Positions 50,365 through 60,349 are shown, numbered from the stretch's first letter. The stretch: DNA of 64,000 nt from Alistipes onderdonkii (GCF_025145285.1 NZ_CP102251.1:3224001-3288000), one strand, 5' to 3'. Program-made: numbers and translations. The notes: generated by a model from the letters alone, not told the origin.

Positions 50365-50459
50365 ACAGCTTTCGGAGATTATGTTTTTCAGGACTCCAAA
50401 ATAATTATTTTCGGTCTATTAAAATATACAAACCGAATATCGGCCCGCGGGAAAAATTG

Positions 50460-51396
50460 CTAAAACGGGCGGCGATATAAGAAACGCAAATTCTCGAGGA
50501 TGAACCGCCGGAAGCTGAAAAACCGGGGCACGGCTTGCTGCTTTCGAAAAGAATCCGTATTTTTATCCTGTGCAAAATACCGCAAGCACAATTTTGTCAG
50601 CTCCGGATACTGTTGGGAAACGGTGTCCGGAGTGTTTATACCGTCATATGGGAATACCGAAAACTCCCTCCAAAGACACTTTTCATCTACCCGTACAGGC
50701 CGTTGTGTGAGATCACGACAGCTCTCTTCAAAACATAAAAAATTCCGTCGTGAACAACGGAACGCGTCAGCATATCGGTACATCGTAAATCTCCATCTTT
50801 AGGATTCTCCGAAAGAACAGAGCCGTCCGGAGCGATATTTATCGTATATGCATCGGGGCGACACGTATAAAAAACGAATTTCGAGCGCGAGACAGCCGGG
50901 CATTTTATTCCCCCGAAAACAGGACATACAACTTTCCCGTTTTCCGGACATTCCATGTTTTTACCCGGCCTTTGCGAGTCTTCTTGCCATATGGCTAAAT
51001 AATGAGCCGGTGCAGGCGATAGACGTAATAGTCTACGGCATGTAGGCCGGCCACGAAACCTTTTCCGTGTACCCTTGCTGCGAGTCCTGCGACGCCCGAA
51101 ATCCCGTATGTGACGCAACACATTGATAAAACCGTGGCACGCAAGCGCCCATGGGCTCCGTGCCGGAACATGGATACGGTCGAGCGTGTCTTTTTGGCCT
51201 CCGGCAAGACACTGGTGAAACTTAAATCGGAATAGATATATTCACATTGCCATTGCCTGGCAAGTAAATTCTCCTCCCCACGGTTTAGGAATGTTTCATC
51301 CATGAATTTCCGAGAGGTGCCCGGCATATTCTCCGACTCCTTGCAGAGCAGGCAGGCCATGAAAACCGTTAGCAGTATGAATACCGATTTACGCAT
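50460..51396 (-). pseudogene. Exported protein gene split over three frames
   Basis: Three overlapping minus-strand frames follow each other. 51396-50995 starts with a lipoprotein-like signal (SVFILLTVFMACLLC). 51121-50687 contributes AHYLAIWQEDSQRPGKNMECPENGK and onward. 50783-50460 contributes VDEKCLWREFSVFPYDGINTPDTVSQQYPELTKL and onward. Each step needs one missing base, the second of them in a GGG run near 50700. Together they give one exported protein of about 310 aa. Family unknown. Confidence 0.5.
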
Positions 51397-51877
51397 TCCG
51401 ATAAACTGAATCTATTACAAAATTAACAGTTCGTATGGAACCGGCAAATTTTCCGGAGATATATACCGGAAACGGAGATGAATCCGACCGAATGCAGGAT
51501 ATTGCCGGATGCTTCGATCCGATTATACCCAGAAATGACGGGTTTCAATATGACATCGAAGCTGCTGCTTCCGATGTTTGTCACGGCAAAGATAAATGGA
51601 AATTACCTATCCTGCCGGTTGCCCCGGGAAAGATAATCCCGGGCCGGTCGGCCGGGCCTCCCTCTCCGGCTCCGGGGCGGAAAAATCATCCTCGCCGGGG
51701 CTGCGGTATTTTTCCGTCCCTGCGCCTGCGCCGCGGGCTTATGACTCTTCCCGAGGCAACCGATCCGTTCGGGATATAAAGCCTCATAACATATTATTCA
51801 TTGCTTGCGCGATAAAAACAATAAAATTCGTGCGAGCAGAAAACACGTGAGACACACGGTAAAAACTGTTACATGTT
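51397..51877. other. Gap without a supported gene
   Basis: A 114-codon plus-strand frame (51435-51779) has mixed composition and ends in Pro/Arg-rich sequence, so I do not call it a gene. A CCCGGG-centred hairpin group lies at about 51626-51665. The last 100 bp before ParB are AT-rich and may hold its promoter, but no full consensus is seen. Confidence 0.4.
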
Positions 51878-53953
51878 ATGCAGACTGCGAAAGCAAATTC
51901 GAAATCGAAGCAGAGCGGTAAGACCGCAGTTCGGACGCCGGCCGTTTCCGAGGCCGTTGCGGCGCAAGCGCAAGACCCGGTTGCAGCCGGGAGTCCCGAC
52001 ATGAAACCCGCCGAACCGCAGGCAACGGATATCGGAGCTGTGAATCCTGTCGCAGAAACCAGTCCTGCCGAACAACCGGCAGTCCATCCCGAGACGGATG
52101 TCCGGCTGCTGGATCTGAACAAGATCGTCAATTCGACCTACAATCCCCGCAAGAACTTCCGTGAGGATACGCTGCTGGAACTTGCCGAGAGCATCAAACA
52201 GTCGGGCGTACTGCAGCCTATCTGCGTGCGTCCGAAGGACGAGGGCTTCGAGATCGTCTACGGCGAGCGCCGCTACTGGGCCGCGGCCATGGCGAATCTG
52301 AAATTCATCCCGGCCTTGGTACGGGATTTGTCGGACGCCGAGGCCGAGGATGCCGCCATCACGGAGAACCTGCAGCGCGAGGACGTGCGGCCGCGCGAGG
52401 AGGCCGCCGCCTACAAGCGGGCCCTGCAGTCGGGACGGCATACGATCGAGAGCCTCGTGGGCAAGTTCGGCAAGTCGGAAGCCTACATCCGCTCGCGACT
52501 GAAACTCTGCGAGCTGATCGATGCCCTGGCCGGGATGCTCGACAAGGAGGAGATTTCGGTGGGCGTCGCTACGGAGATCGCCAAATATCCGGCCGACATC
52601 CAGCAGGAGGTCTACGACGATCATTTCGCCGAGGGGTGCTACAACTCGTGGAAGACGGCGCGGATCAAGGAGATCGCCCGGCGTCTCTACGAGCGTTACA
52701 TGACCAAGCTGGAAAGCTATAACTTCGATAAGACGGAGTGCCTTTCCTGCCAGCACAACACGGCCAATCAGGTGCTGTTCAAGGACGAATGTGCAGACGG
52801 CTGCGCAGGCTGCCAGAACCGCGAGTGCATGCTCCGCAAGAATGACGAGTACCTCGTACTGAAGGCCGTGAAACTCCTCAAGGACGATCCGCGTACGACG
52901 CTGGCGACGAACGGCGCGACGCCCGTCGCGGTGCTCGAAGCGCTCGAACAGGAGGGCTATCACGTCGAAGAGCTGGAATACAGCGTTTATCACTACGACA
53001 AAGGCCCTCAGATGCCCGACGCTCCGCAGGCCGAAGAGTTCGAATCGGAAGAGGAGTTCTCCGAGGCTCAGGAAGAGTACGAAGCCGAAATGGCGGCGTT
53101 TGCCGAAGAAACTCAGCGGTTGGAGTTCGACATCTCGGAAGGACGGGTGCGCAAATACGCCATCATCGGCAACCTCGATATCGAGTTCCGCTACGAAGAG
53201 ATCGAGGACGAAGAGCGGGAAGTGACAATAAACGAGGGACAGTCCAATGAACGCAAAGTTTTTGTCTCCGTCGTCCCGCCATCGCCGCTGGAGGGACTGC
53301 TCCAACAGGAGCGTCGCTACCGGGAAATCTGCTACGAACATATCACGACCGATATGAAGCGTGTCTTCCTCGATGTGAAGGTTGCTAACAAGCCCTTGCA
53401 GAAAGAGGAGCAGCAGATGTTCTACTACGCCGTGATGCAGCGCGTAATGAGCGATTCGAAACTCCGTCAGTGCGGTTTCCGGCCCAAGGAGGGCTCTTAC
53501 CTGACCGACGAGGAGCAGTTCGCCGCTGCGGGACGCATTACGGCCAAGCAGCAGGCGGCGCTGATCCGTGCGTTTCTGGTGGACTACTTCCGTTCGGCGG
53601 CTCCGGAGTACCGCTGTACGGACGAAACGCTCCTGACGGGAATGATGTGCCGCTTTGCAGATCTGAACTTTGCGGAACAGAGCCAAGCCGTTCAACAACA
53701 GTATCTGGAAACATACGAAAAGCGCAAAGCCCGGCTTCAGGAGCAGATTGACGCCTTGCAGGCGAAGGCCGAGGCCGAGGAGATGGCGGTCTCGATGCGG
53801 GAGGCTCCGGACTTCGAGCCCGAGGAACTCCCGGATCTGCTGCCGGACGAGATGCCCGACGCAGAGCCGTCGCCGGAGCCGTTGATTATTCCGATGGACC
53901 CGGATATCGAACCCGATACCCGGATGCCGGAGGAGATGAAAACGGCGGCATAA
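51878..53953 (+). CDS. Large ParB/RepB-family protein, 691 aa
   Basis: The ParB/Spo0J N-terminal domain starts near residue 70: LDLNKIVNSTYNPRKNF, LAESIKQSGVLQPICVRP, YGERRYWAAAMAN (CTPase/arginine motif) and ENLQREDVRPREEAAAY. The HTH domain follows (HTIESLVGKFGKSEAYIRSRL). A cysteine cluster (CLSCQHNT, then CADGCAGCQNREC) near 285-315 suggests a zinc site. The C-terminal half is acidic and unassigned. Plasmid and ICE ParB proteins of this size are usual in Bacteroidetes elements, often without ParA. It may act in maintenance or gene control. Confidence 0.88.
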   Translation: MQTAKANSKSKQSGKTAVRTPAVSEAVAAQAQDPVAAGSPDMKPAEPQATDIGAVNPVAETSPAEQPAVHPETDVRLLDLNKIVNSTYNPRKNFREDTLLELAESIKQSGVLQPICVRPKDEGFEIVYGERRYWAAAMANLKFIPALVRDLSDAEAEDAAITENLQREDVRPREEAAAYKRALQSGRHTIESLVGKFGKSEAYIRSRLKLCELIDALAGMLDKEEISVGVATEIAKYPADIQQEVYDDHFAEGCYNSWKTARIKEIARRLYERYMTKLESYNFDKTECLSCQHNTANQVLFKDECADGCAGCQNRECMLRKNDEYLVLKAVKLLKDDPRTTLATNGATPVAVLEALEQEGYHVEELEYSVYHYDKGPQMPDAPQAEEFESEEEFSEAQEEYEAEMAAFAEETQRLEFDISEGRVRKYAIIGNLDIEFRYEEIEDEEREVTINEGQSNERKVFVSVVPPSPLEGLLQQERRYREICYEHITTDMKRVFLDVKVANKPLQKEEQQMFYYAVMQRVMSDSKLRQCGFRPKEGSYLTDEEQFAAAGRITAKQQAALIRAFLVDYFRSAAPEYRCTDETLLTGMMCRFADLNFAEQSQAVQQQYLETYEKRKARLQEQIDALQAKAEAEEMAVSMREAPDFEPEELPDLLPDEMPDAEPSPEPLIIPMDPDIEPDTRMPEEMKTAA

Positions 53954-54023
53954 CGGTAGCGCGAACGAAATGTCCAACCGACGGAGCAGGTCATGCCTGC
54001 TCCGTCTTTATATTACTATAACA

Positions 54024-55012
54024 ATGAACAAGAATCTGATTGAAAAGATCGCTCCGCAGTTGACGGAGCTGATGATAAAGAAGATGGAAACGCTTACCGA
54101 AACGTGGCGCAAGCCGTGGATCGCCGATCTTGCGCACGGACTCCCGCGCAACCTGCGCGGCACGCCCTACCGGGGCGGGAATATCCTGATGCTGCTGTTC
54201 CTCTCGGAGATCGCAGGCTACCGTACGCCGCTCTTTATGACCTTCAAACAAGCCAAGGAAGAGGGGTTGAATATCCTCAAAGGCTCCGGTTCGTTTCCGG
54301 TCTTCTTCTGGAAACTCTATATCCGCCACAAAGAGACCCGTAAGAAGATTGAGTTGGCGGAATACTACCGCCTGCCGCAGGAGCAGCGGCGGCAATACGA
54401 CGTGCTGCCCGTGATGCGCTATTACCCGGTCTTCAACATCGACCAGACGGATATGCAGGAGCGGCATCCGGAGCGATATTCCTCGCTTACGACACCGACC
54501 GAACAGAAAGACTACTCGGACGGTCTGACATGCGAGGTGCTCGATCGGATGCTGGCGGAGCAGTCGTGGCTCTGTCCCATCCTGCTCAGATCCGGCAACA
54601 GGGCGTCCTATTCGCCGACGCTCGACCGGATCGTCTGCCCCGAAAAACGGCAGTTTCCGGAGAGTGCGGCCTTTTGACCACGCTTCTTCACGAGGTCACG
54701 CACAGTACGGGGCATGCGGAGCGTCTGAACCGTCCTTTTGGCGCTTGCTACAGAGATGCCGACTACATCCGCGAAGAGTTGGTCGCCGAACTTACGGCGG
54801 CTTTGTGCGGTGCGATGCTGGGCTTTGCCACGACGCCCCGCGAGGAGAGCGCCGCCTATATCAAGGACTGGCTGGCGGAGTTCCATAAAGAGCCGACCTA
54901 CCTGTTCGACATCCTCACGGACGTGAACCGTGCCGCGCGGATGATCTCCGAACGGCTGGCCTGCGAACAGGAGCCGGAAACCCCGGGAGCGATTCCGGCC
55001 GAAGCGGCCTAA
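54024..55012 (+). pseudogene. ArdC-like antirestriction protein / zincin metallopeptidase, broken by a -1 shift
   Basis: The N-terminal part (54024-54677) is the ArdC-type ssDNA-binding domain: KIAPQLTELMIKKMETLTETWRKPW, NLRGTPYRGGNILML. The second part, in another frame, carries the metallopeptidase motif LLHEVTHSTGHAERLNR and EELVAELTAALCG. Adding one T to the run at 54672-54675 joins them as FPESAAF then LTTLLHEVTH. Intact homologues protect incoming DNA from restriction. As written, the protein stops before the active site. Confidence 0.8.
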
Positions 55013-55080
55013 AACACGTAAAACAGATCGTTTAACCTGCGCTGCGGCCGAAAGGCCGCGGCGCTTTCATTATCAGCAAT

Positions 55081-55911
55081 ATGCAACAATCCAAAGCCGA
55101 AGATCGGTACAGCTGCGAAACGCTGCTGTCGATGAATACGCTTTACGACCATGAACACCACCTGACGCAGGCGGATGTAGATGCCGCCAATGCTTTGGTG
55201 CGTCATATCGAACGTACCCGCAACCCACGTGTCCCGCAGGTCGGCGACCGGGTGCGCTATACCACGCGCCACGGTGATTTCCACGGCAATGCCCTGATCG
55301 AGGCTGTCCGTGAAGATGGAACGCGCTCGATCTGCCTGTGCCCTTACGTGCCTTTCGTGTGGGCGACAGCCGGCGGCATCGGCTGCGCGGTCAGCGGCGG
55401 GCCTTTTACAGCCGTGATGCCGCAAGAGCTGAAGCCTTCCGGTGCTGTGCCGGGGGATTTCTGTGCTTGGGGACATTGCGGCGCCTGCGGCAACGGAGTC
55501 GTCCGGTTCTGCGCCGAGGTGCCGTTGTGGGAATACCGGGAACCGGAATCGCTTTACGGCGATTTCTCGACCGAGAAATGGCGCAAGATCAGCCTTTACA
55601 AGGATACGGAGTGCCGAAGCAGCGATCTTTACTGGGGCGATTGCATTTCGTTCCGGACAGAGGAGGAGTTCCAACGTTTTCTCTCCGATTACGAAGGAAC
55701 CGTATTTGCGGCTCCCGGCCCGAAATCCGTCATCGTCTGGTGCTATCGGGATGAGCAGACCGCCGTATCGCAAGAGGGGTGGGATGTGCTCGATGCTCCC
55801 GTTACAGAGCGGCGCATCTACAACGCGCCCCAACCCGTAAAACTCGTCAAGGATCACGGGCGGCACACCACGGTCTGCTATTTCGTCAGACCGGAATTTT
55901 CTTATAAATAA
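55081..55911 (+). CDS. DUF4121-like ICE protein, 276 aa
   Basis: The product has a Cys-rich centre (CAWGHCGACGNGVVRFCAEVPLW near residues 128-150) in a beta-rich protein with GDRVRYTTRHGDFHGNALIE near 57-77. The pattern fits the DUF4121 family of Bacteroidetes mobile elements as I remember it. No function is known. It lies 68 bp after the ArdC-like gene and 11 bp before the next gene. Confidence 0.6.
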   Translation: MQQSKAEDRYSCETLLSMNTLYDHEHHLTQADVDAANALVRHIERTRNPRVPQVGDRVRYTTRHGDFHGNALIEAVREDGTRSICLCPYVPFVWATAGGIGCAVSGGPFTAVMPQELKPSGAVPGDFCAWGHCGACGNGVVRFCAEVPLWEYREPESLYGDFSTEKWRKISLYKDTECRSSDLYWGDCISFRTEEEFQRFLSDYEGTVFAAPGPKSVIVWCYRDEQTAVSQEGWDVLDAPVTERRIYNAPQPVKLVKDHGRHTTVCYFVRPEFSYK

Positions 55912-55922
55912 CTTGATTCTCT

Positions 55923-56978
55923 ATGACTATTAAAAACAAAGAAACACTCGAAAAACTGCGCACTTATCAGATCGGTGTGATCCGCTCGGTCATCGCCAGC
56001 CGGCAAGGGCGCATGGGAACCTATCAGGCCGATGCGATAGACCGCGAGCGGCTGGCAGATACGGACGGCCTCGCCTACGAGGAGTATTATGAGTCGCCTC
56101 TTACAATCGAACACGACGGCCTTTGTCGCAATGTAATCTCCCTCGAATTTTGTGAGGACGGGCTGACGCCCGTCTGCCTGATGGACGGCGGGGATGGAGA
56201 TGATTTCCCGCTTGCGCTTGAAAATCTCTCCTGCGATACCCTGCAAGGCATCGTCGAATGGCTGGAAGAATACGATTTCATCCCGTCCGCCGAAGCTGCG
56301 CCGCAGACGACAAGCGATCTTACGGAAGATTTTGTGGAACGCTGCCTGCCGGAATATCCTACGCGCTACGACGTTTTCCGGCTGGGTGAATTGCAGAACT
56401 TCCTCGATGGCCATGAATCCCCGGAATTCGGGCTGAACCGCGACGAAGCCGCCGCGGAGCGCGACCGTTTGCAGCTTCGGATCTATGCCGAGGCCATTAC
56501 TGCCTTTATGAAAAGGCAGTCCACAGCGCTTCCGGGCAATGTGTCCCTGCGCGACTATGCCGAGGTGCTGGTCGATATCGCCTATGAAGCTGGGCGCAGG
56601 AAATTCCGGCCCTCGGACAACTCCCGCGATACGGCCGCGACGCTCATTGCCTGGGGCGACGAGTTCTCCCGGCAGCATGAGGATACGGACTGGACGGAGA
56701 AGGAGTTCCTCGACGAGATTTACAGGTTCACCGCTGAGAAGCTGCAAAGCGTTCCGAACAAGGACGATCCGAATGCGGAGTTCGACATCGCCTTTCTGAA
56801 CCGTGCGGTACTCGAAAGACACGGATACGATACTGCGACGATTACAGACAGCGATCTGCAGGAGTTGGCCGGACGGATGGGCGATTATTATTGCGAGAGC
56901 AGCAAGTTCAGCGAAGATCTGCGTACGGCCTGCGGCGATTTCGGATTGAAGCTCCGGGACACGACCAATCCGAAATAA
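55923..56978 (+). CDS. Hypothetical ICE protein, 351 aa
   Basis: The 351-aa acidic protein has an N-terminal helical part (LEKLRTYQIGVIRSVIASRQGR), a beta-rich middle (NVISLEFCEDGLTPVCLMDGG) and helical rest. No enzyme motif or membrane segment. It probably belongs to the accessory set between ParB and the element end. Confidence 0.6.
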   Translation: MTIKNKETLEKLRTYQIGVIRSVIASRQGRMGTYQADAIDRERLADTDGLAYEEYYESPLTIEHDGLCRNVISLEFCEDGLTPVCLMDGGDGDDFPLALENLSCDTLQGIVEWLEEYDFIPSAEAAPQTTSDLTEDFVERCLPEYPTRYDVFRLGELQNFLDGHESPEFGLNRDEAAAERDRLQLRIYAEAITAFMKRQSTALPGNVSLRDYAEVLVDIAYEAGRRKFRPSDNSRDTAATLIAWGDEFSRQHEDTDWTEKEFLDEIYRFTAEKLQSVPNKDDPNAEFDIAFLNRAVLERHGYDTATITDSDLQELAGRMGDYYCESSKFSEDLRTACGDFGLKLRDTTNPK

Positions 56979-57047
56979 CACGACACTTCACGTATTGTCA
57001 AATCAGGCCGCAGCCCTAAAGCTGCGGTCTTTTAATTGCATATCATT

Positions 57048-57589
57048 ATGAGCTATCAGATTATAACACGTATCACTATTACCCCCGACCTGCGGGTGAT
57101 GGTGCGCATGGCGGCGAACAACATCCGCCCGCTCGACTTCCGTTACGACGAGGTCGTATCCCTGACAGAAACGCTGCGCACGAAAGGCCGTCCGACGCTC
57201 GAACTGGAACTGCTGTCGCTTTTTTCAAGGGCCTTTGGCAGGGCCGAACCCGCTATGACCGGGCTGTCGGTTACACGCTGCTGACCGACGGCATCGACAA
57301 ATACGAGGCGTGGGAACGCTGCCGCGAGGACAAGGAGTACGAACGTGGCCTGCTGCTGCGCATGCGGGGCTTCCTGCACTATCGGCCCGTTCCGTGCCGC
57401 TGCCACCTCGAATATCAAAGAAGCCCTGTGCGGCGTATTTATGTCGGATACATCTCTTTTTCGCGGCAGAGGCGCCGCATCTTTCCGAGCGTCCTCGACG
57501 CGCAGGCCGCGCTGTTCGCAAAGGGCTGGAATCCCGACAAGTTCCAAATCGTCGAAGAAGAAACGAACCCTAAATCCGAAATACAATGA
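57048..57589 (+). pseudogene. ICE gene broken by a -1 shift in a T run
   Basis: From the ATG at 57048 the frame reads SYQIITRITITPDLRVMVRMAANN...ELLSLF. After T6 (57220-57225) it turns into non-protein, while the next frame reads FKGLWQGRTRYDRAVGYTLLTDGIDKYEAWERCREDKEYERGLL on to KGWNPDKFQIVEEE, ending at 57589. One added T gives a single protein of about 180 aa. It overlaps the next gene by 4 bp, which supports the second frame. Confidence 0.7.
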
Positions 57590-58200
57590 AAACCTATCGC
57601 ATCAACAAGAACGCCGCGCGTCTCGCGCAGGGGACGGGCTTCGCTCCCGAATTGATCTATAACATCTCGCTTGTCCGGTTTCAGGGCCGTAACGGCCGCT
57701 GTATCGCGGCATGGACACCGGGGATGAAGCGCCCCCCCCGGTATGTCTACAAGGCCCACACCCCGGAAGAATACGACAAGGCTATGGAGCGTATCCGGCA
57801 GGAGGCCGAGCGCTTCCGGCGCCATGACGAAGCCGTAGCGCGGTCGAGTGAGGAGTTCCGACGTTCGCTGCGCGTCGGCGACATCCTCTACTCGTCGTGG
57901 GGCTGGGAGCAGACCAATATCGACTTCTATCAGGTCATAGCGATCCGCGGCAGCGCGATAGACCTGCGGCAGCTCGACCAGCGAACTACCGAAGACGGCT
58001 ATATGTGCGGAACGACCGTCCCGCTGCCCGATGTTTTCAAGGGCAAGACCCATACGCACCGCCAGCAAGGGTGTAAATCAAGTAGTTATAAGATTTACGC
58101 CCAATTTTGCACCCAAAAATCAAGAAACTATAATATCTTTCTTGATTCTTCTTTTAGGATCTTCCTCCCCCAACAGATCGCTATTTTATCGTACAAATAA
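57586..58200 (+). CDS. ICE protein with altered C-terminus, 204 aa
   Basis: Residues 1-160 (KNAARLAQGTGFAPELIYNISLVRFQGR...LYSSWGWEQTNIDFYQVIAIRGSAIDLRQLD) are typical of a family in Bacteroidetes ICEs. From about residue 162 the composition changes to Ser/Gln/Lys-rich and AT-rich DNA, and I suspect the true end was cut by the junction near 58070. This would mark the right side of the intact ICE part. Confidence 0.55.
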   Translation: MKTYRINKNAARLAQGTGFAPELIYNISLVRFQGRNGRCIAAWTPGMKRPPRYVYKAHTPEEYDKAMERIRQEAERFRRHDEAVARSSEEFRRSLRVGDILYSSWGWEQTNIDFYQVIAIRGSAIDLRQLDQRTTEDGYMCGTTVPLPDVFKGKTHTHRQQGCKSSSYKIYAQFCTQKSRNYNIFLDSSFRIFLPQQIAILSYK

Positions 58201-58257
58201 AGTAGCTCTCCATCCATTTTGGGTAGCAGAATTAACTTCCATGTAAGACGAAATCTT

Positions 58258-58286
58258 TTTGCAATATAAAAAAATTCTTACATTTG
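58258..58286 (+). promoter_or_regulatory. Weak promoter before the RhuM/HTH-like fragment
   Basis: TTTG (58258-58261) and TACATTTG (58279-58286) are both good elements, but the spacer is 17 bp, shorter than usual. It lies about 50 bp before the fragment at 58336. Confidence 0.35.
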
Positions 58287-58335
58287 CTTCAGTAAACCAC
58301 AAAACTAAACAGTCATAACAAACGAATTCGGCTCA

Positions 58336-58667
58336 TTGAGCATTGAAAACGGGAACGTGACCATCGAGCTTTCATCAGATGGAACGGTCTGGATGACGCA
58401 ATCGCAAATTGCGCGACTGTTCGGAGTTTTGTGTCAGCCATCAACAGCAATATTCGTTCAATCTACAAGACGAAGCAAATGAGCGAGTATTGTACCCATC
58501 GTTTTACCGAATGTGGAGATTTCTACAATTTGGCAATGATTGCCGCTCTATCGTTTCGGGTGTGCACCATGGAATCCGAAGCCTTTCGAAAATGGCTGCT
58601 TTACCGTCCACAGCGCAAGATGATTGTCGTGCAAGTCGATGCAGACAATCGACAAAAGGTAAGTTAA
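58336..58667 (+). pseudogene. ICE HTH-type gene fragment with a -1 shift and no ATG
   Basis: SIENGNVTIELSSDGTVWMTQSQIARLFGV reads in one frame and SAINSNIRSIYKTKQMSEYCTHRFTECGDFYNLAMIAALSFRV in the next. One T missing from the run at 58427-58430 explains the split. The type (TVWMTxxxIAxLFGV then a second helix) is a DNA-binding domain common in CTn elements and related to RhuM-like proteins. The first frame has only a TTG as start. Confidence 0.6.
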
Positions 58668-58762
58668 TTCTTCACACAACCGTTAACAAAAAGAGCAAGT
58701 CCATCTTCTTGGAATTGTTCTTTTTGTTACAGTCGATGGCCTTGAATGCGATACACGCTCTC

Positions 58763-58966
58763 TTATCCGATTTGCAGGGTGAAAGTAACCCGCCGGTCGG
58801 TATTGCCTGTCAGACGCAGCGATCCGCCGTGGAGCTGCATGATCTGCCGCGAAAGGCTCAACCCGATGCCCGAGCCGTCGGGCTTGGTCGTGTAGAAGGG
58901 GGTAAAGATATTTTCGGCGACCTCGGCCGGGATCGCTCCCCCGTTGTTGTTGAACTCGATGATAAC
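58763..58966 (-). pseudogene. C-terminal remnant of a histidine kinase (HATPase)
   Basis: The minus strand reads IEFNNNGGAIPAEVAENIF, TPFYTTKPDGSGIGLSLSRQI and MQLHGGSLRLTGNTDRRVTFTLQIG before TAA. These are the G1, F and G2 boxes of a sensor kinase ATPase domain. The N-box and everything before are missing; the reading joins unrelated DNA near 58966. GC-rich codon use suggests it came from a core-type gene. Confidence 0.85.
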
Positions 58967-59063
58967 AGTCTACGCCGAGGCTGAACGCAAGCGAGCCGAC
59001 GAACAATCCTCTACCGGACGCAAGCACCTTGCGAAAATCCTGTCCCTCGACGCAAAGCCATGA
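58959..59063 (+). CDS. Small ORF or fragment, 34 aa
   Basis: An ATG-started 34-codon frame (YAEAERKRADEQSSTGRKHLAKILSLDAKP) abuts the kinase remnant. The second part looks like the C-terminal end of a longer basic protein. Not identified; it may be only a fragment. Confidence 0.25.
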   Translation: MITVYAEAERKRADEQSSTGRKHLAKILSLDAKP

Positions 59064-59572
59064 TCGTTACCAGATTGAGAAATGACGAGAGTAACCCGAT
59101 GACCGACTACTTTTCCAGCAAAAGCGTGAGCACTGTGATTGGGGGATTCTCCTACCACACGCGCGACCTATTCTCCGAGATACGCATATGCTGCCAATAT
59201 GCCAGAAACGGCCTATTTAAGTGAGATCAACGATGAGTACGAATATCGCGGGAATCTCGGTAAACCGCGGCTAGTACCTTGGAGAGAGCAGTTACAGAGG
59301 GTGAATCATTCAGAAAGTTCCTATTTATGATCGCGAACAGACTTTGGGATTACGACAGCACCGCAGGCAACAAGACAAATATCTGCTTCAAAGCGCACGC
59401 CACCGAAACCGAGGACGAGTAAATTGTTATCAAGGGAGAGTTTATTGTCGTGATTTACTTGGGGAAGTCCATCATCCTATTCGGTGATACCTGTCCGATA
59501 AAGATGTGCTTGCTGCACTCGTAAGTCGTCTCAAATTATATAACATAAATTTGCCTTATTTTCATTTTATCC

Positions 59573-60349
59573 TTATTCAACAATGTCTCCCCAACCAACC
59601 GGAATAATATTGTCTTTTCTCATCCAAATCAAGGCTTTCATTACGCGATCCCGATATTTATACTTATGAGGATCCCAAGCTAAAAAATCTGCCTTCAATA
59701 ATTCATCTGTGATCTCCTGTTGTCGAATAATTCGATTATTCCATACGGCATAAAGCGTTGCAACAATCTCACATTGCTCCATTGTTGCTTTATGGAATTT
59801 GAATAGGAAGGTATCAATCATGTCGCATTCGGTCGGAAAATTCTTGCGAAACAGATCGTCAAGCTCCTCCGCAGACGACAAGGGGATATATTGCACAGCT
59901 TTGTTGTCGGTATGCTGTTGAGAGATATCATAAAAATGATATTGCTGCAACATCGTCTCGACTCTTTTGAGCAGGATTCCATCGTATGGACCTGCGGTTT
60001 GTCGTATGTAATTGGAGCGCAGGTTCAGCTGACATACATGCTCAACCAAATAAAGCAATTTTTGAAATTTTACTCTTCCAAAATCTTTCATGTTGCATGT
60101 ATTGATGATATGTCCGGCGAGGATTGCTTTATCCATGTCGGTACAATGTTTTGAGGATCGTTGATTCTGTACGGCGTTAAAGACAAATTCCGGAGTGCGG
60201 AACTTTTCGGGTAACTCTCTGAGCGTTACATTTGCCTCATAAATGGACATCTGCTCGTCTGTTTCAGGGAATAAGTATCCCGTGGATTTCAAGAGGTCTT
60301 TAATATACGCCTCATCTGTTTGACGCTTCTTTTCCATCTTTAATATCAT
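59573..60349 (-). CDS. Panacea/SocA-like (DUF4065-type) protein, 258 aa
   Basis: The second half (GRVKFQKLLYLVEHVCQLNLRSNYIRQTAGPYDGILLKRVETML) fits the KLxKLLYL...AGPxD pattern of SocA/GepA/Panacea domains, known as antitoxin and protease-adaptor modules. The first 80 residues are helical and unassigned. It starts in an ATGA overlap with the sigma-factor stop, so the two are translated together. It may bind or control the sigma-like protein; this is inference. Confidence 0.55.
   Translation of the reverse strand: MILKMEKKRQTDEAYIKDLLKSTGYLFPETDEQMSIYEANVTLRELPEKFRTPEFVFNAVQNQRSSKHCTDMDKAILAGHIINTCNMKDFGRVKFQKLLYLVEHVCQLNLRSNYIRQTAGPYDGILLKRVETMLQQYHFYDISQQHTDNKAVQYIPLSSAEELDDLFRKNFPTECDMIDTFLFKFHKATMEQCEIVATLYAVWNNRIIRQQEITDELLKADFLAWDPHKYKYRDRVMKALIWMRKDNIIPVGWGDIVE

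Larger units (their letters stand above)
42640..58300. mobile_element. Decayed CTn/ICE-like element inserted downstream of tsf
   Basis: The block starts with a CTn-type integrase just after tsf and holds two HTH/excisionase-like genes, a structured non-coding region, a run of small ICE proteins, a large ParB protein and an ArdC-like protein. Relaxase, coupling protein and mating-pair genes are not seen. Several genes are broken by single-base shifts. The left edge is inferred to lie between the tsf stop and 42900; the right edge is uncertain, near the fragment zone at 58.2-59.6 kb. No att repeats were found by eye. Confidence 0.7.
58669..59572. other. Zone of gene fragments
   Basis: The zone holds a histidine kinase tail on the minus strand, a 34-codon plus-strand ORF, and further short frames (for instance 59139-59330) with no recognisable family. 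I see no intact gene. It separates the ICE from the defence locus and has the look of repeated insertion and deletion. Confidence 0.6.

Noticed and set aside
49897..50463. A 188-codon plus-strand frame opposite the 113-aa ICE gene
   Set aside because: Its Phe/Leu-rich reading is the complement of a helical lysine-rich protein that looks genuine on the minus strand.
51869..53977. A 702-codon minus-strand frame opposite the ParB gene
   Set aside because: The plus strand has complete ParB motifs. The minus frame is Leu/Arg/His-rich with no motif, as expected from the complement of a GC-rich gene.
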